Shown here: positions 1 to 6,529 of the stretch, piece by piece
Layout of the letters: each line of letters opens with the position of its first letter
Numbering within the stretch: the first letter of the stretch is position 1
DNA from: Pyrinomonadaceae bacterium
GTDB taxonomy: Bacteria > Acidobacteriota > Blastocatellia > Pyrinomonadales > Pyrinomonadaceae
DNA length: 6,979 bases
Direction: 5' to 3'
Assembly: GCA_013813825.1 (NCBI GenBank)
Contig: JACCRA010000027.1
Coordinates: forward strand, 1-6,979
Made by a program: the position numbers and the translations under genes
Notes under the pieces: generated by a model
The model's input: only the letters and a program-made list of their open reading frames with translations
Told to the model about the DNA's origin: nothing
Databases searched by the model: none

Positions 1-2
1 CT

Positions 3-638
<636 letters not shown>

Positions 639-650
639 GCCGACCAAGAA

Positions 651-694
651 AAAGGCGGAGGGGGGCGTGTAGCTACACGCCCCCCTCCGCCTTT
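651..694. terminator. Perfect 44-bp palindrome, probable bidirectional terminator
   Basis: Positions 651-672 and 673-694 are exact reverse complements: 22-bp arms with no mismatch, centred on AGCT, so the RNA hairpin would have a loop of about four bases and a very GC-rich stem. It starts 12 bases after the thiC stop and ends 14 bases before the stop of the convergent HxlR gene. Read on the minus strand, the stem is followed by TTTTTCTT, a good U-tract for terminating the HxlR transcript. On the plus strand only three T's follow (CTTTGCGCGG), so termination of thiC would be weaker or need Rho. A dispersed palindromic repeat is an alternative. Confidence 0.8.
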
Positions 695-708
695 GCGCGG
701 GAGCACTT

Positions 709-1095
709 TTACGACACGCGCGTTTCGCCGTGGCTATCTGCCAGCGCGGCCACGGGGATTTGCAACTGCTCCTGATCAAACTTACCGTCCCGCAGCATCA
801 CACCCCACTCGCACATCGCGTCGATGACGGGATGGAGGCTTTCGCCTAAGCTGGTCAGCGAGTATTCCACTTTGGGCGGGACTTGCGGAAAGACTTCGCG
901 CTCTACTATTTTGTCCCGCTCCAATTCGCGGAGTTGTTGCGTGAGCATCTTCTGCGAGATGCCTTTGAGAGCGCGTTGCAGTTCGGAGAAACGCTTCACG
1001 CCTTGAAAGAGTTGGAAGAGGATCAGGACTTTCCAGCGCCCGCCGATGATTTGCAGGGTGGTTTCCGCCGGGCATCGTGTGGCTTTCCGTTTCAT
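709..1095 (-). CDS. HxlR-family winged-helix transcriptional regulator
   Basis: A 128-residue DNA-binding regulator of the HxlR (DUF24, MarR-like) family, close to the usual 110-130 residues. The ATG at 1093-1095 is chosen because GGGAGGAG (1103-1110, minus strand) lies 7 bases ahead and the family's N-terminal R-C-P-A-E-T motif follows at once; the frame is open further upstream, but only as antisense to the neighbouring gene. Visible landmarks are IIGGRWKVLILFQLFQG (residues 16-32), the helix-turn-helix block RFSELQRALKGISQKMLTQQ (35-54) with LRELE after it, and the wing VPPKVEYSLTSLG (72-84). Cys8 sits where the redox-sensing cysteine of HypR/YodB-type members lies, and there is a second cysteine at 95 in DAMCEWG. 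It is divergent from an NAD(P)-binding oxidoreductase, the arrangement of ytfH and qorB in E. coli. Control of that neighbour and of itself is the likely role; the inducer (quinone or electrophile stress) is inference. Confidence 0.93.
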   Translation of the reverse strand: MKRKATRCPAETTLQIIGGRWKVLILFQLFQGVKRFSELQRALKGISQKMLTQQLRELERDKIVEREVFPQVPPKVEYSLTSLGESLHPVIDAMCEWGVMLRDGKFDQEQLQIPVAALADSHGETRVS

Positions 1096-1102
1096 CCGTT
1101 CG

Positions 1103-1110
1103 CTCCTCCC
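1103..1110 (-). promoter_or_regulatory. Ribosome binding site of the HxlR regulator
   Basis: GGGAGGAG on the minus strand, seven bases before the ATG at 1095. It settles the start of the regulator, whose reading frame would otherwise stay open far upstream. Confidence 0.75.
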
Positions 1111-1127
1111 GTTGTCACTTTTGGGTG

Positions 1128-1136
1128 AGTATAGCA
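1128..1136 (-). promoter_or_regulatory. Extended -10 promoter of the HxlR regulator
   Basis: On the minus strand the sequence reads TGCTATACT, an extended -10 (TG-N-TATACT) with five of six matches to TATAAT. It lies about 33 bases before the regulator's start codon. No good -35 is seen at 16-18 bases; that position (about 1150-1157) is occupied by the inverted repeat at 1144-1162. A small dyad GGTG-N7-CACC (1124-1138) overlaps the -10 itself. Confidence 0.5.
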
Positions 1137-1143
1137 CCGGAAA

Positions 1144-1162
1144 GTGCCTACTTCTCAGGCAC
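1144..1162. promoter_or_regulatory. Inverted repeat, candidate HxlR operator
   Basis: GTGCCT-ACTTCTC-AGGCAC: six-base arms with perfect complementarity and a seven-base spacer, centred at 1153. It sits almost midway between the two facing extended -10 elements (1128-1133 on minus, 1176-1181 on plus) and covers the -35 position of both. This is where a dimeric autoregulatory repressor of a divergent pair would be expected to bind. Binding by the adjacent HxlR protein is inferred from position and symmetry only. Confidence 0.5.
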
Positions 1163-1172
1163 GCCGGCTTTG

Positions 1173-1181
1173 TGTTATACC
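1173..1181 (+). promoter_or_regulatory. Extended -10 promoter of the oxidoreductase
   Basis: TGTTATACC on the plus strand is an extended -10 (TG-N-TATACC) located 41 bases before the oxidoreductase start. No clear -35 is present at the usual distance, as expected for an extended -10 or activator-dependent promoter; that region overlaps the inverted repeat at 1144-1162. Confidence 0.42.
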
Positions 1182-1212
1182 CGCTGTCGAAGAACTTCAA
1201 GATGAGCAGCAA

Positions 1213-1217
1213 GGGAG
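1213..1217 (+). promoter_or_regulatory. Ribosome binding site deciding the oxidoreductase start
   Basis: GGGAG, five bases before the ATG at 1223, favours that start over the in-frame ATG at 1202, which would add seven residues (MSSKGEV) and has no comparable site before it. Confidence 0.6.
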
Positions 1218-1222
1218 AAGTT

Positions 1223-2074
1223 ATGATTCTCGTTACAGGCGCGACCGGCAAGAGCGGGAGCGAAATCGTCAAACAACTTTCCGAGGCGGGCGCGCCGGTG
1301 CGGGCGCTTGTCCGCAATTCGCAAAAGGCGGCGGGGCTGTCGGCGCTGGCGGGTGTCGAGATCGTCGAAGGTGATCTGGACAAGCCTGACAGTCTGGACG
1401 CGGCATTGCGAGGCGTCGAGCGCGCTTTGCTGTTGTCAGCGGCTGAACCACGCTCGGTTGAGTTGCAGGGCAACTTCATCGAGGCGGCGCGGCGCGCCGG
1501 ACTCAAACACGTCGTCAAATTCTCCGGCATCGGCGCGGACGAGAATCTGCCCGGAGGCTTCCTCAAGTGGCACGGGCAGATCGAGCGGCAATTGAGAGAG
1601 TCCGGCATCCCGCACACGAACTTGCGGCCGAACGTCTTCATGCAAGAGTTGCTCAATTCGTGGGGCGGGCAGCGGACAATCTATTTGCCGCTGGGCGACG
1701 CGAAGTTAAGCGTCGTCGATATTCGCGACATCGCGGCGGTCGCCGTTAAGACTTTGACGGAGGATGGGCACGCCGGCCAGTCATACGTCATCACCGGGCC
1801 GGAAGCACTGACGCTCGATGAGATCGCCGCGAAGATTTCAACGGCGATTGGCGAGCCGGTCAACTATGTCAGCATTTCCTTCGACGATTTCCGCCAATCG
1901 CTCGCCGGGATGCAATTGCCGGAATGGCTGGCGAGCGCCCTCGTCGAGTTATATCGCACGCTCGCCACCGACGGCGCGCAGGTGACGGATGTCGTCGCGA
2001 AGGTCGGAAAGAAACAGCCGATCAACTTCGACGAGTTCGCACGCGAGCACGGGGCGAAGTTCAAGGGCGAATGA
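1223..2074 (+). CDS. NmrA/QorB-like NAD(P)-binding oxidoreductase (atypical SDR)
   Basis: A 283-residue atypical short-chain dehydrogenase of the NmrA/NAD(P)H:quinone oxidoreductase-2 type, likely cytoplasmic. The start at 1223 gives the standard N-terminus MILVTGATGKSG, with the nucleotide-binding GxxGxxG at residues 6-12 directly after the first beta strand. Other landmarks are ALVRN (28-32; Arg31 is placed to contact the NADP 2'-phosphate), EGDLDKP (49-55), HVVKFSGIGAD (96-106), KWHGQIERQL (115-124), LRPNVFMQELL (134-144), and a C-terminal PINFDEFAREHGAKF tail (266-280) common in this group. The classical SDR YxxxK catalytic pair is not seen, which is normal for NmrA-like proteins. Length matches E. 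coli QorB (286). Together with the divergent HxlR gene it reproduces the qorB-ytfH arrangement, so reduction of quinones or related electrophiles is the best guess. A redox-sensing, non-catalytic NmrA role is the alternative. Confidence 0.92.
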   Translation: MILVTGATGKSGSEIVKQLSEAGAPVRALVRNSQKAAGLSALAGVEIVEGDLDKPDSLDAALRGVERALLLSAAEPRSVELQGNFIEAARRAGLKHVVKFSGIGADENLPGGFLKWHGQIERQLRESGIPHTNLRPNVFMQELLNSWGGQRTIYLPLGDAKLSVVDIRDIAAVAVKTLTEDGHAGQSYVITGPEALTLDEIAAKISTAIGEPVNYVSISFDDFRQSLAGMQLPEWLASALVELYRTLATDGAQVTDVVAKVGKKQPINFDEFAREHGAKFKGE

Positions 2075-2090
2075 AGCAGGTCTCGTTCGC

Positions 2091-2114
2091 TTTGCGCCTT
2101 TGCGCCTTGGCGTG
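2091..2114. repeat. Short tandem repeat TTTGCGCC x3 (third copy imperfect)
   Basis: Two exact copies of TTTGCGCC (2091-2098 and 2099-2106) are followed by TTGGCGTG (2107-2114), shortly after the oxidoreductase stop. The 11-base odd palindrome GCGAT-T-ATCGC follows at 2114-2124. No protein or clear promoter is visible here. Similar TTTGCGCC-type strings occur as dispersed intergenic repeats in some bacterial genomes, but I cannot test that from one window. Confidence 0.5.
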
Positions 2115-2151
2115 CGATTATCGCGTGCTTTCTCGTCCACACTAATTGAGT

Positions 2152-2157
2152 GAGGAG
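2152..2157 (+). promoter_or_regulatory. Ribosome binding site of the glycoside hydrolase
   Basis: GAGGAG, the only good Shine-Dalgarno in the gap. It ends 12 bases before the GTG at 2170, slightly long. The TTG at 2146 lies upstream of this site and so cannot use it. The palindrome at 2157-2168 fills the spacer. Confidence 0.5.
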
Positions 2158-2168
2158 TGCAATTGCAC
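2157..2168. repeat. Perfect 12-bp palindrome between ribosome binding site and start codon
   Basis: GTGCAATTGCAC is its own reverse complement. It begins at the last base of the GAGGAG site and ends one base before the GTG start of the glycoside hydrolase. It could be a protein-binding site in DNA or a small fold that alters start-codon access. Confidence 0.6.
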
Positions 2169-2169
2169 G

Positions 2170-4905
2170 GTGATTGACGGACACGGGCCAACGGCCGAGT
2201 ACCTGCGCCTCGCCGCCGACGCGCGGCGCGAGTTTAATTGGAAGCGGTGGGGACCGTATCTCTCCGAGAGGCAGTGGGGGACGGTGCGCGAAGACTACTC
2301 GGCGCATGGCACCTGCTGGGATTATTTCCCGCACGACCACGCGCGCAGCCGCGCCTATCGCTGGGGCGAGGACGGACTGCTCGGCATCACCGACCGCGAA
2401 GGCCGCCTCTGCCTCGCGCTGGCGCTGTGGAACGAACGCGATCCGATTTTGAAAGAGCGACTCTTCGGCCTGACCAACGACGAGGGCAATCACGGCGAGG
2501 ACGTCAAAGAGTGCTATTTCTACCTCGACTCGACGCCGACGCATTCTTACTGCAAGGCGCTCTACAAGTACCCGCAACGTGAGTTCCCTTACCAGCAATT
2601 GATTGACGAGAACCGGCGTCGCGGCAAGCATGATCGCGAGTTCGAGTTGACCGATACCGGCGTCTTCGATGACCATCGCTACTTCGACGTGTTCGCCGAG
2701 TACGCCAATGGGACGCCGAATGATGTGCTCGTCCGCATCACGGCCACTAACCGCGGCCCGGCAACGGCCGTGCTGCACCTGCTGCCGACGCTCTGGTTCC
2801 GCAACACTTGGTCTTGGGGGCGCACCGGCGAAGGCTACTGGCCGAAGCCGCGCCTCGCCGCCACCGACGGGGGCGGCACGATCATCGCCGAACACGCCTC
2901 GCTCGGCAGCTTTCGCTTCGAGGCCGCGCCGCTCGACGGCTCGCTCGATCCGCCCGCTCTCATCTTCACCGAGAACGAGAGCAACTTCGCACGCCTCTAC
3001 GGGGGGATCAATCACGGGACCTACGTCAAGGATGCCTTCCACGAGTACGTCGTCGGCGGGCGCGCCGAGGCGGTCAATCCGGCGCGCGTAGGGACCAAAG
3101 CCGCCGCTCACTACCGGCTCGAAGTCCCGGCGGGCGGTTCAATCAGCGTTCGCCTGCGGCTCTATCATCAGGATGAGACGCCGGCGCACACCTTCGGCAC
3201 TGACTTCGATCACATTTTCGAGACGCGCCGGCACGAGGCCGACGAGTTTTACGCGCAGCTTTTGCCCCCGCAACTTTCCGCCGAGGGCAAAAACGTGATG
3301 CGGCAGGCTTACGCCGGGCTGCTGTGGTCGAAGCAGTTTTATTGTTACATCGTGGAAGAATGGCTCGCGGGCGACCCGGGCAGTCCGCCGCCGCGCGGGC
3401 GGCTCGAAGGGCGCAACCACGACTGGAAAAATTTACACGCGCGCGACATCATCTCCATGCCCGACAAATGGGAGTATCCGTGGTTCGCGGCGTGGGATTC
3501 GGCGTTTCACATGATCGCGTTCGCTTCAATCGATCCCGAATTCGCGAAGCGGCAACTCATTCTTTTTCTCCGCGAGTGGTACACGCACCCGAACGGGCAA
3601 CTCCCGGCTTACGAGTTCGCCTTTAACGACACCAACCCGCCCGTCCATGCGTGGGCGTGCTGGCGCGTCTATAAAATGGCGGTGGACGAAAACGGTCAGC
3701 GTGATCGTTTGTTCCTCGAACGCGCCTTTCAGAAGCTGCTGATCAATTTCACATGGTGGGTCAATCGCAAGGACGTGGAGGGCAAGCAACTCTTCTCCGG
3801 CGGCTTCCTCGGCCTCGACAACATCGGCGTCTTCGACCGCTCGAAACCGCTGCCCACCGGCGGCACGCTCGAACAGGCCGACGGCACGGCATGGATGGCC
3901 TTCTACTGCGGAACGATGCTCTCGATGGCGCTGGAACTGGCCGCCGCTGAACCGGAATACGAGGACATCGCGTCAAAATTTTTCGAGCACTTCATCGGCA
4001 TCGTGGACGCGATGAACGACATCGGCGACGGCGGATTGTGGGACGAAGAGGACGGCTTTTATTACGACGAGATCAAGATCGAAGGGCGTGAGATACCTCT
4101 GCGCGTGCGCTCGATGGTCGGCTTGATTCCGCTCTACGCCGTCGAGAATCTGGAAGAGAATGTCATCGAGCGACTGCCGGGCTTTAACAAGCGGATGCGC
4201 TGGTTCATCGAGAATCGCCGCGATCTGGCGCGTCACATCTCCTATCTCGAAGGCTGCTTGGAGGGGCGCGTGCATCACCACCGCCTGCTCGCGATTCCTT
4301 CGCGCGAGCGGTTAGAGCGGCTGCTGCGCTACATCTTGGATGAAAACGAATTCCTCTCGCCCTACGGCGTCCGCTCGCTCTCGAAGGTGCATGAGCGCCA
4401 TCCCTTCGTGCTGCAAGTCGATGGCGTGACGCATGAGGTCAGGTACGATCCCGGCGAATCCACGACGACGCTGTTCGGCGGCAACTCGAACTGGCGGGGA
4501 CCAATTTGGTTTCCCGTTAACTACCTGCTGGTCGAAGCATTAGAGCGTTACCACCACTTTTACGGCGACGGCCTGCGCGTCGAATGCCCGACCGGCTCCG
4601 GCCAGTTGATGAACTTGGCCGAAGTCGCCGACGAGTTGAACCGCCGCCTATCCAGCATCTTCCTCCCCGACGCAACGGGCCGCACCGCGTGGCATGGCGA
4701 CGACGCCCGCTTCGCAGCGGACGAGCACTGGCGCGATCTCGTCCTCTTTTATGAATACTTCCACGGCGACACCGGACGCGGCGTCGGAGCCGCGCATCAA
4801 ACCGGCTGGACCGCCCTCGTCGCCCACTGTCTCGACGACATCGGGCGGCAGAAAGTTGAAGCGCATTTACACACGACCGAAGGCAAAGTGAAGACTGACG
4901 AGTGA
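2170..4905 (+). CDS. GH63 / MGH1-like glycoside hydrolase (putative glucosidase)
   Basis: A 911-residue enzyme of the bacterial 'glucosidase' group in glycoside hydrolase family 63 (mannosylglycerate-hydrolase-like (alpha/alpha)6 barrel). Length is close to the roughly 880-900 usual for the group. There is no signal peptide or membrane segment, so it should act in the cytoplasm. Conserved blocks are [20 protein letters not shown] (from residue 24), [34 protein letters not shown] (from 99), [12 protein letters not shown], a beta-rich N-terminal domain to about residue 350, then the catalytic barrel with [12 protein letters not shown] (Asp443, likely general acid), [18 protein letters not shown], and [20 protein letters not shown] (WRG at 775-777). 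Glu763 just ahead of that last block is a possible base, less certain. Start: GTG at 2170 uses GAGGAG at 2152-2157; TTG at 2146 would add eight residues but lacks a site. Substrate cannot be read from sequence; alpha-glucosides or glucosyl/mannosylglycerate-type solutes are family possibilities. Confidence 0.93.
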   Translation: MIDGHGPTAEYLRLAADARREFNWKRWGPYLSERQWGTVREDYSAHGTCWDYFPHDHARSRAYRWGEDGLLGITDREGRLCLALALWNERDPILKERLFGLTNDEGNHGEDVKECYFYLDSTPTHSYCKALYKYPQREFPYQQLIDENRRRGKHDREFELTDTGVFDDHRYFDVFAEYANGTPNDVLVRITATNRGPATAVLHLLPTLWFRNTWSWGRTGEGYWPKPRLAATDGGGTIIAEHASLGSFRFEAAPLDGSLDPPALIFTENESNFARLYGGINHGTYVKDAFHEYVVGGRAEAVNPARVGTKAAAHYRLEVPAGGSISVRLRLYHQDETPAHTFGTDFDHIFETRRHEADEFYAQLLPPQLSAEGKNVMRQAYAGLLWSKQFYCYIVEEWLAGDPGSPPPRGRLEGRNHDWKNLHARDIISMPDKWEYPWFAAWDSAFHMIAFASIDPEFAKRQLILFLREWYTHPNGQLPAYEFAFNDTNPPVHAWACWRVYKMAVDENGQRDRLFLERAFQKLLINFTWWVNRKDVEGKQLFSGGFLGLDNIGVFDRSKPLPTGGTLEQADGTAWMAFYCGTMLSMALELAAAEPEYEDIASKFFEHFIGIVDAMNDIGDGGLWDEEDGFYYDEIKIEGREIPLRVRSMVGLIPLYAVENLEENVIERLPGFNKRMRWFIENRRDLARHISYLEGCLEGRVHHHRLLAIPSRERLERLLRYILDENEFLSPYGVRSLSKVHERHPFVLQVDGVTHEVRYDPGESTTTLFGGNSNWRGPIWFPVNYLLVEALERYHHFYGDGLRVECPTGSGQLMNLAEVADELNRRLSSIFLPDATGRTAWHGDDARFAADEHWRDLVLFYEYFHGDTGRGVGAAHQTGWTALVAHCLDDIGRQKVEAHLHTTEGKVKTDE

Positions 4906-4916
4906 CGAGTGACGAA
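4896..4916. repeat. Heptamer tandem repeat TGACGAG x3 across the glycosidase stop codon
   Basis: TGACGAG at 4896-4902 and 4903-4909, then TGACGAA at 4910-4916. The stop codon of the glycosidase is the TGA of the second copy. Because the unit is seven bases, each copy presents its TGA in a different frame, so all three frames are closed here. Confidence 0.8.
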
Positions 4917-4923
4917 ATTGATT

Positions 4924-5046
4924 GCAGGGGCGGTGGACAAGTCCGCAGCCCATCGCGCGCCAGCGCGATAAATCGACGTTACCGCTATCCAACGTGAGGA
5001 GACCGGCGAAGCGCCGATCTGGGCTGAGACAACCTACAGCCCCTAC
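4924..5046. other. Intergenic element of nested inverted repeats; structured RNA or dispersed palindromic repeat
   Basis: This region fills most of the 203-base gap between the glycosidase and the acetyltransferase and holds no convincing gene. The ends pair: AGGGGC (4926-4931) with GCCCCT (5039-5044). Inside are GGAC-AA-GTCC (4935-4944); CAGCCCA (4946-4952) with TGGGCTG (5020-5026); and, enclosed by that pair, TCGCGC-GCCA-GCGCGA (4953-4968), ACGTT-N10-AACGT (4976-4995) and CGGCG-AAG-CGCCG (5004-5016). All arms are perfect, and together they make a non-crossing multibranch fold. A competing local hairpin pairs GGGC (4928-4931) with GCCC (4948-4951). The hairpin at 4953-4968 has no T-tract after it, so it is not a standard terminator. 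A dispersed repeat with inverted ends, or a folded RNA, both fit. The fold was found by eye and no energy was computed. Confidence 0.5.
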
Positions 5047-5055
5047 ATCTATACT
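5026..5055 (+). promoter_or_regulatory. Putative sigma-70-type promoter for the acetyltransferase
   Basis: GAGACA (5026-5031, four of six matches to TTGACA) and TATACT (5050-5055, five of six to TATAAT), 18 bases apart, lie 53 bases before the acetyltransferase ATG. If used, transcription starts near 5062, so the structured element at 4924-5046 would lie upstream of the start site and overlap the -35, not be in the leader. Confidence 0.45.
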
Positions 5056-5108
5056 GGCCTCATGTCTAGTGAGAACCAAGTCAGTTGTGAAAGTTGAGAA
5101 GTAAGCGA

Positions 5109-5957
5109 ATGATTGATGCGAGCGAAGAACCGTTCATCTTTTCCGATCTAGCTCTGGCGCGACGGCTCGAAAAAGCCGAGGCGCGGATGAGCGCGGAGTT
5201 TGTCGAGACGCGAGCCAAACTTTTTCCCGAGAGCGGCGCGCGACGGCTCGAAGTCGCGGGCGCTGACCTCTTGTTCGACGGCGCGGAGTCGCCGCTGACA
5301 CAGACGTTCGGACTCGGTCTGTTCGCGGCAATCACAAATGCTGAGATGCAAGTGATCGAGGATTTTTTCCGCGAGTGCGGCGCGCCGGTGTTTCACGAAG
5401 TCAGCCCGCTGGCCGACGCCGCGCTGCCGATCTTGTTGAGCGAGCGGGGCTATCAGCCGTTTGAGTTTACGAGCATCATGTTTCGACCAATCCGGGGCGG
5501 GGTCGCTCTCACCACACCGCGCAACGAGAGGATCGAGGTGCGGCTGGCGCGGGAAGACGAGCATGAGCTGTGGGCACAGACGGGGGCCAGAGGCTGGAGC
5601 AGCGAGTCCGCGGAGCTTGCGGACTTTATATTGAGCGTATCGCGGATCAGCGCGAAGAAGAAAGACGCGCTTTCGTTTCTGGCCGAATTAGACGGGCGCG
5701 CCATCGCCACCGGCGTGCTGGGAATCTCCGATGGGGTGGCGGTGCTGGCTGGAGCGAGCACCATCCCTGAAGGCCGCCGGCAGGGCGCCCAACAGGCACT
5801 GCTCGACGCTCGCCTGCGTTACGCCGCCGAGCACGGATGCGACATCGCGCTAATGGGCGCCCAGCCCGGCAGCGCCTCACAACGCAACGCCGAGCGACAA
5901 GGCTTCCGCATCGCGTACACGCGCATCAAGTGGCGTCTGCCCCAGCCCACGACCTAA
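5109..5957 (+). CDS. Two-domain GNAT-family N-acetyltransferase
   Basis: A 282-residue protein of the GNAT (acetyl-CoA-dependent N-acetyltransferase) superfamily. ATG 5109 is chosen with GAGAAG seven bases ahead; an in-frame TTG at 5094 would add five residues. The C-terminal half (about 142-278) is a recognisable GNAT domain: EVRLAREDEHELWAQ at its start, FLAELDGRAIATGVLGI as the central strands, then STIPEGRRQGAQQALL, where R223-x-x-G226 forms the acetyl-CoA pyrophosphate loop with Gln228 in place of the usual Gly/Ala, and PGSASQRNAERQGF (253-266). The N-terminal half ends in RGYQPFEFTSIMFRP (113-127), which mirrors QGFRIAYTRIKWRLP (264-278), suggesting a tandem GNAT fold whose first copy lacks the R/QxxGxG loop and is probably non-catalytic. 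The substrate is unknown. The next gene starts 24 bases later on the same strand, so the two are likely one transcript. Confidence 0.88.
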   Translation: MIDASEEPFIFSDLALARRLEKAEARMSAEFVETRAKLFPESGARRLEVAGADLLFDGAESPLTQTFGLGLFAAITNAEMQVIEDFFRECGAPVFHEVSPLADAALPILLSERGYQPFEFTSIMFRPIRGGVALTTPRNERIEVRLAREDEHELWAQTGARGWSSESAELADFILSVSRISAKKKDALSFLAELDGRAIATGVLGISDGVAVLAGASTIPEGRRQGAQQALLDARLRYAAEHGCDIALMGAQPGSASQRNAERQGFRIAYTRIKWRLPQPTT

Positions 5958-5981
5958 CGGTTACGCTCAGCCGTGTCATCA

Positions 5982-6479
5982 ATGATCAGAATGATCATTT
6001 CCGGCGGGCAGACCGGCGCGGATCGCGCGGCTTTGGATTGGTCCATCTCGCGCAATGTTTCTCACGGCGGCTGGTGCCCGCGCGGCCGCGTGGCAGAAGA
6101 CGGAACCATCAGGGCTGGTTACAAACTACGTGAGACACCGTCAAGTGAGTCCGACCAACGAACAGGATGGAACATCCGCGACTCTGACGCGACGGTGATC
6201 TTCTCGCTCGCGCAAGAACTCTCCGGCGGCACGCGATTGACCGCCGCCCTCGCCCGCCAGTCGGGCAAGCCTCTCCTTCACCTCTGCCGCGCGGAGCGGC
6301 AGCTCGATCATCCGACCGTACTGCTCCGCTTCATCCAAAGCAACGACATCGCGGTACTCAACGTCGCTGGCCCGCGCGCCTCGGAGGAGCCGCAAGTTTA
6401 TCAATGGGTATGGAAAGTTTTGGAGTCGGCCTTTGCCCGTTGCGGGGCGGAACCGACGAAAGCCGGGAAAGCCGATTAA
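5982..6479 (+). CDS. YpsA/SLOG-family protein ('putative molybdenum carrier')
   Basis: A 165-residue protein of the Rossmann-like SLOG superfamily, matching the group named 'putative molybdenum carrier' (cpYpsA). Landmarks are MIISGGQTGADRAALD (residues 4-19), the nucleotide-binding loop after the first strand; GGWCPRGRVAEDG (29-41); YKLRETPSS (47-55); RTGWNIRDSDATVIF (60-74); and LSGGTRLTAALA (80-91). Family knowledge suggests binding of a nucleotide-derived ligand; the molybdenum name comes from distant resemblance to molybdopterin-binding proteins and is not proof of function. No signal peptide is seen, so it is cytoplasmic. Start: ATG 5982 gives the usual MIR-x-IISGGQTG beginning; GTG 5973 and ATG 5991 are in-frame alternatives, and none has a clear Shine-Dalgarno. 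Translation probably depends on the acetyltransferase gene 24 bases upstream. It converges on the gene ending at 6530. Confidence 0.9.
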   Translation: MIRMIISGGQTGADRAALDWSISRNVSHGGWCPRGRVAEDGTIRAGYKLRETPSSESDQRTGWNIRDSDATVIFSLAQELSGGTRLTAALARQSGKPLLHLCRAERQLDHPTVLLRFIQSNDIAVLNVAGPRASEEPQVYQWVWKVLESAFARCGAEPTKAGKAD

Positions 6480-6529
6480 CGTCAATTCGACACGCTGGAA
6501 AACTCGCAACGCGCAAGCACATTCGCGCC

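Noticed and set aside
1046..1222. Upstream extension of the oxidoreductase frame to 1046
   Set aside because: It would overlap the regulator gene and its promoter, and would place residues before the nucleotide-binding first strand that the family lacks. ATG 1223 has a proper Shine-Dalgarno.
1096..1656. Upstream extension of the HxlR frame, giving a 315-residue protein
   Set aside because: The extra 187 residues are antisense to the oxidoreductase, have no recognisable domain, and the ATG at 1095 has a strong ribosome binding site and a standard family N-terminus.
1864..3111. 415-codon minus-strand open frame opposite the glycosidase
   Set aside because: The plus-strand protein is conserved through the whole stretch; the antisense frame is Arg/Val/Ala-rich with no family pattern, typical of a GC-driven shadow.
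4952..4969. ATCGCGC-GCCA-GCGCGAT hairpin as an intrinsic terminator for the glycosidase
   Set aside because: The stem is good, but it is followed by AAATCGACG on plus and GGGCTGCGG on minus, so there is no U-tract. It is better treated as part of the nested-repeat element.
5062..5097. Eleven-codon ATG frame (MSSENQVSCES) just before the acetyltransferase, a possible leader peptide
   Set aside because: No Shine-Dalgarno, it would start at or beside the predicted transcription start, and its residues suggest no attenuation logic.
4867..5104. Small open frames on both strands in the glycosidase-acetyltransferase gap (about 60-70 codons)
   Set aside because: No ribosome binding sites, no recognisable domains, and the sequence is dominated by nested inverted repeats, which explain the open frames better than coding does.
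6480..6529. Terminator between the convergent genes ending at 6479 and 6530
   Set aside because: No hairpin of useful length or T-tract could be found in these 50 bases.
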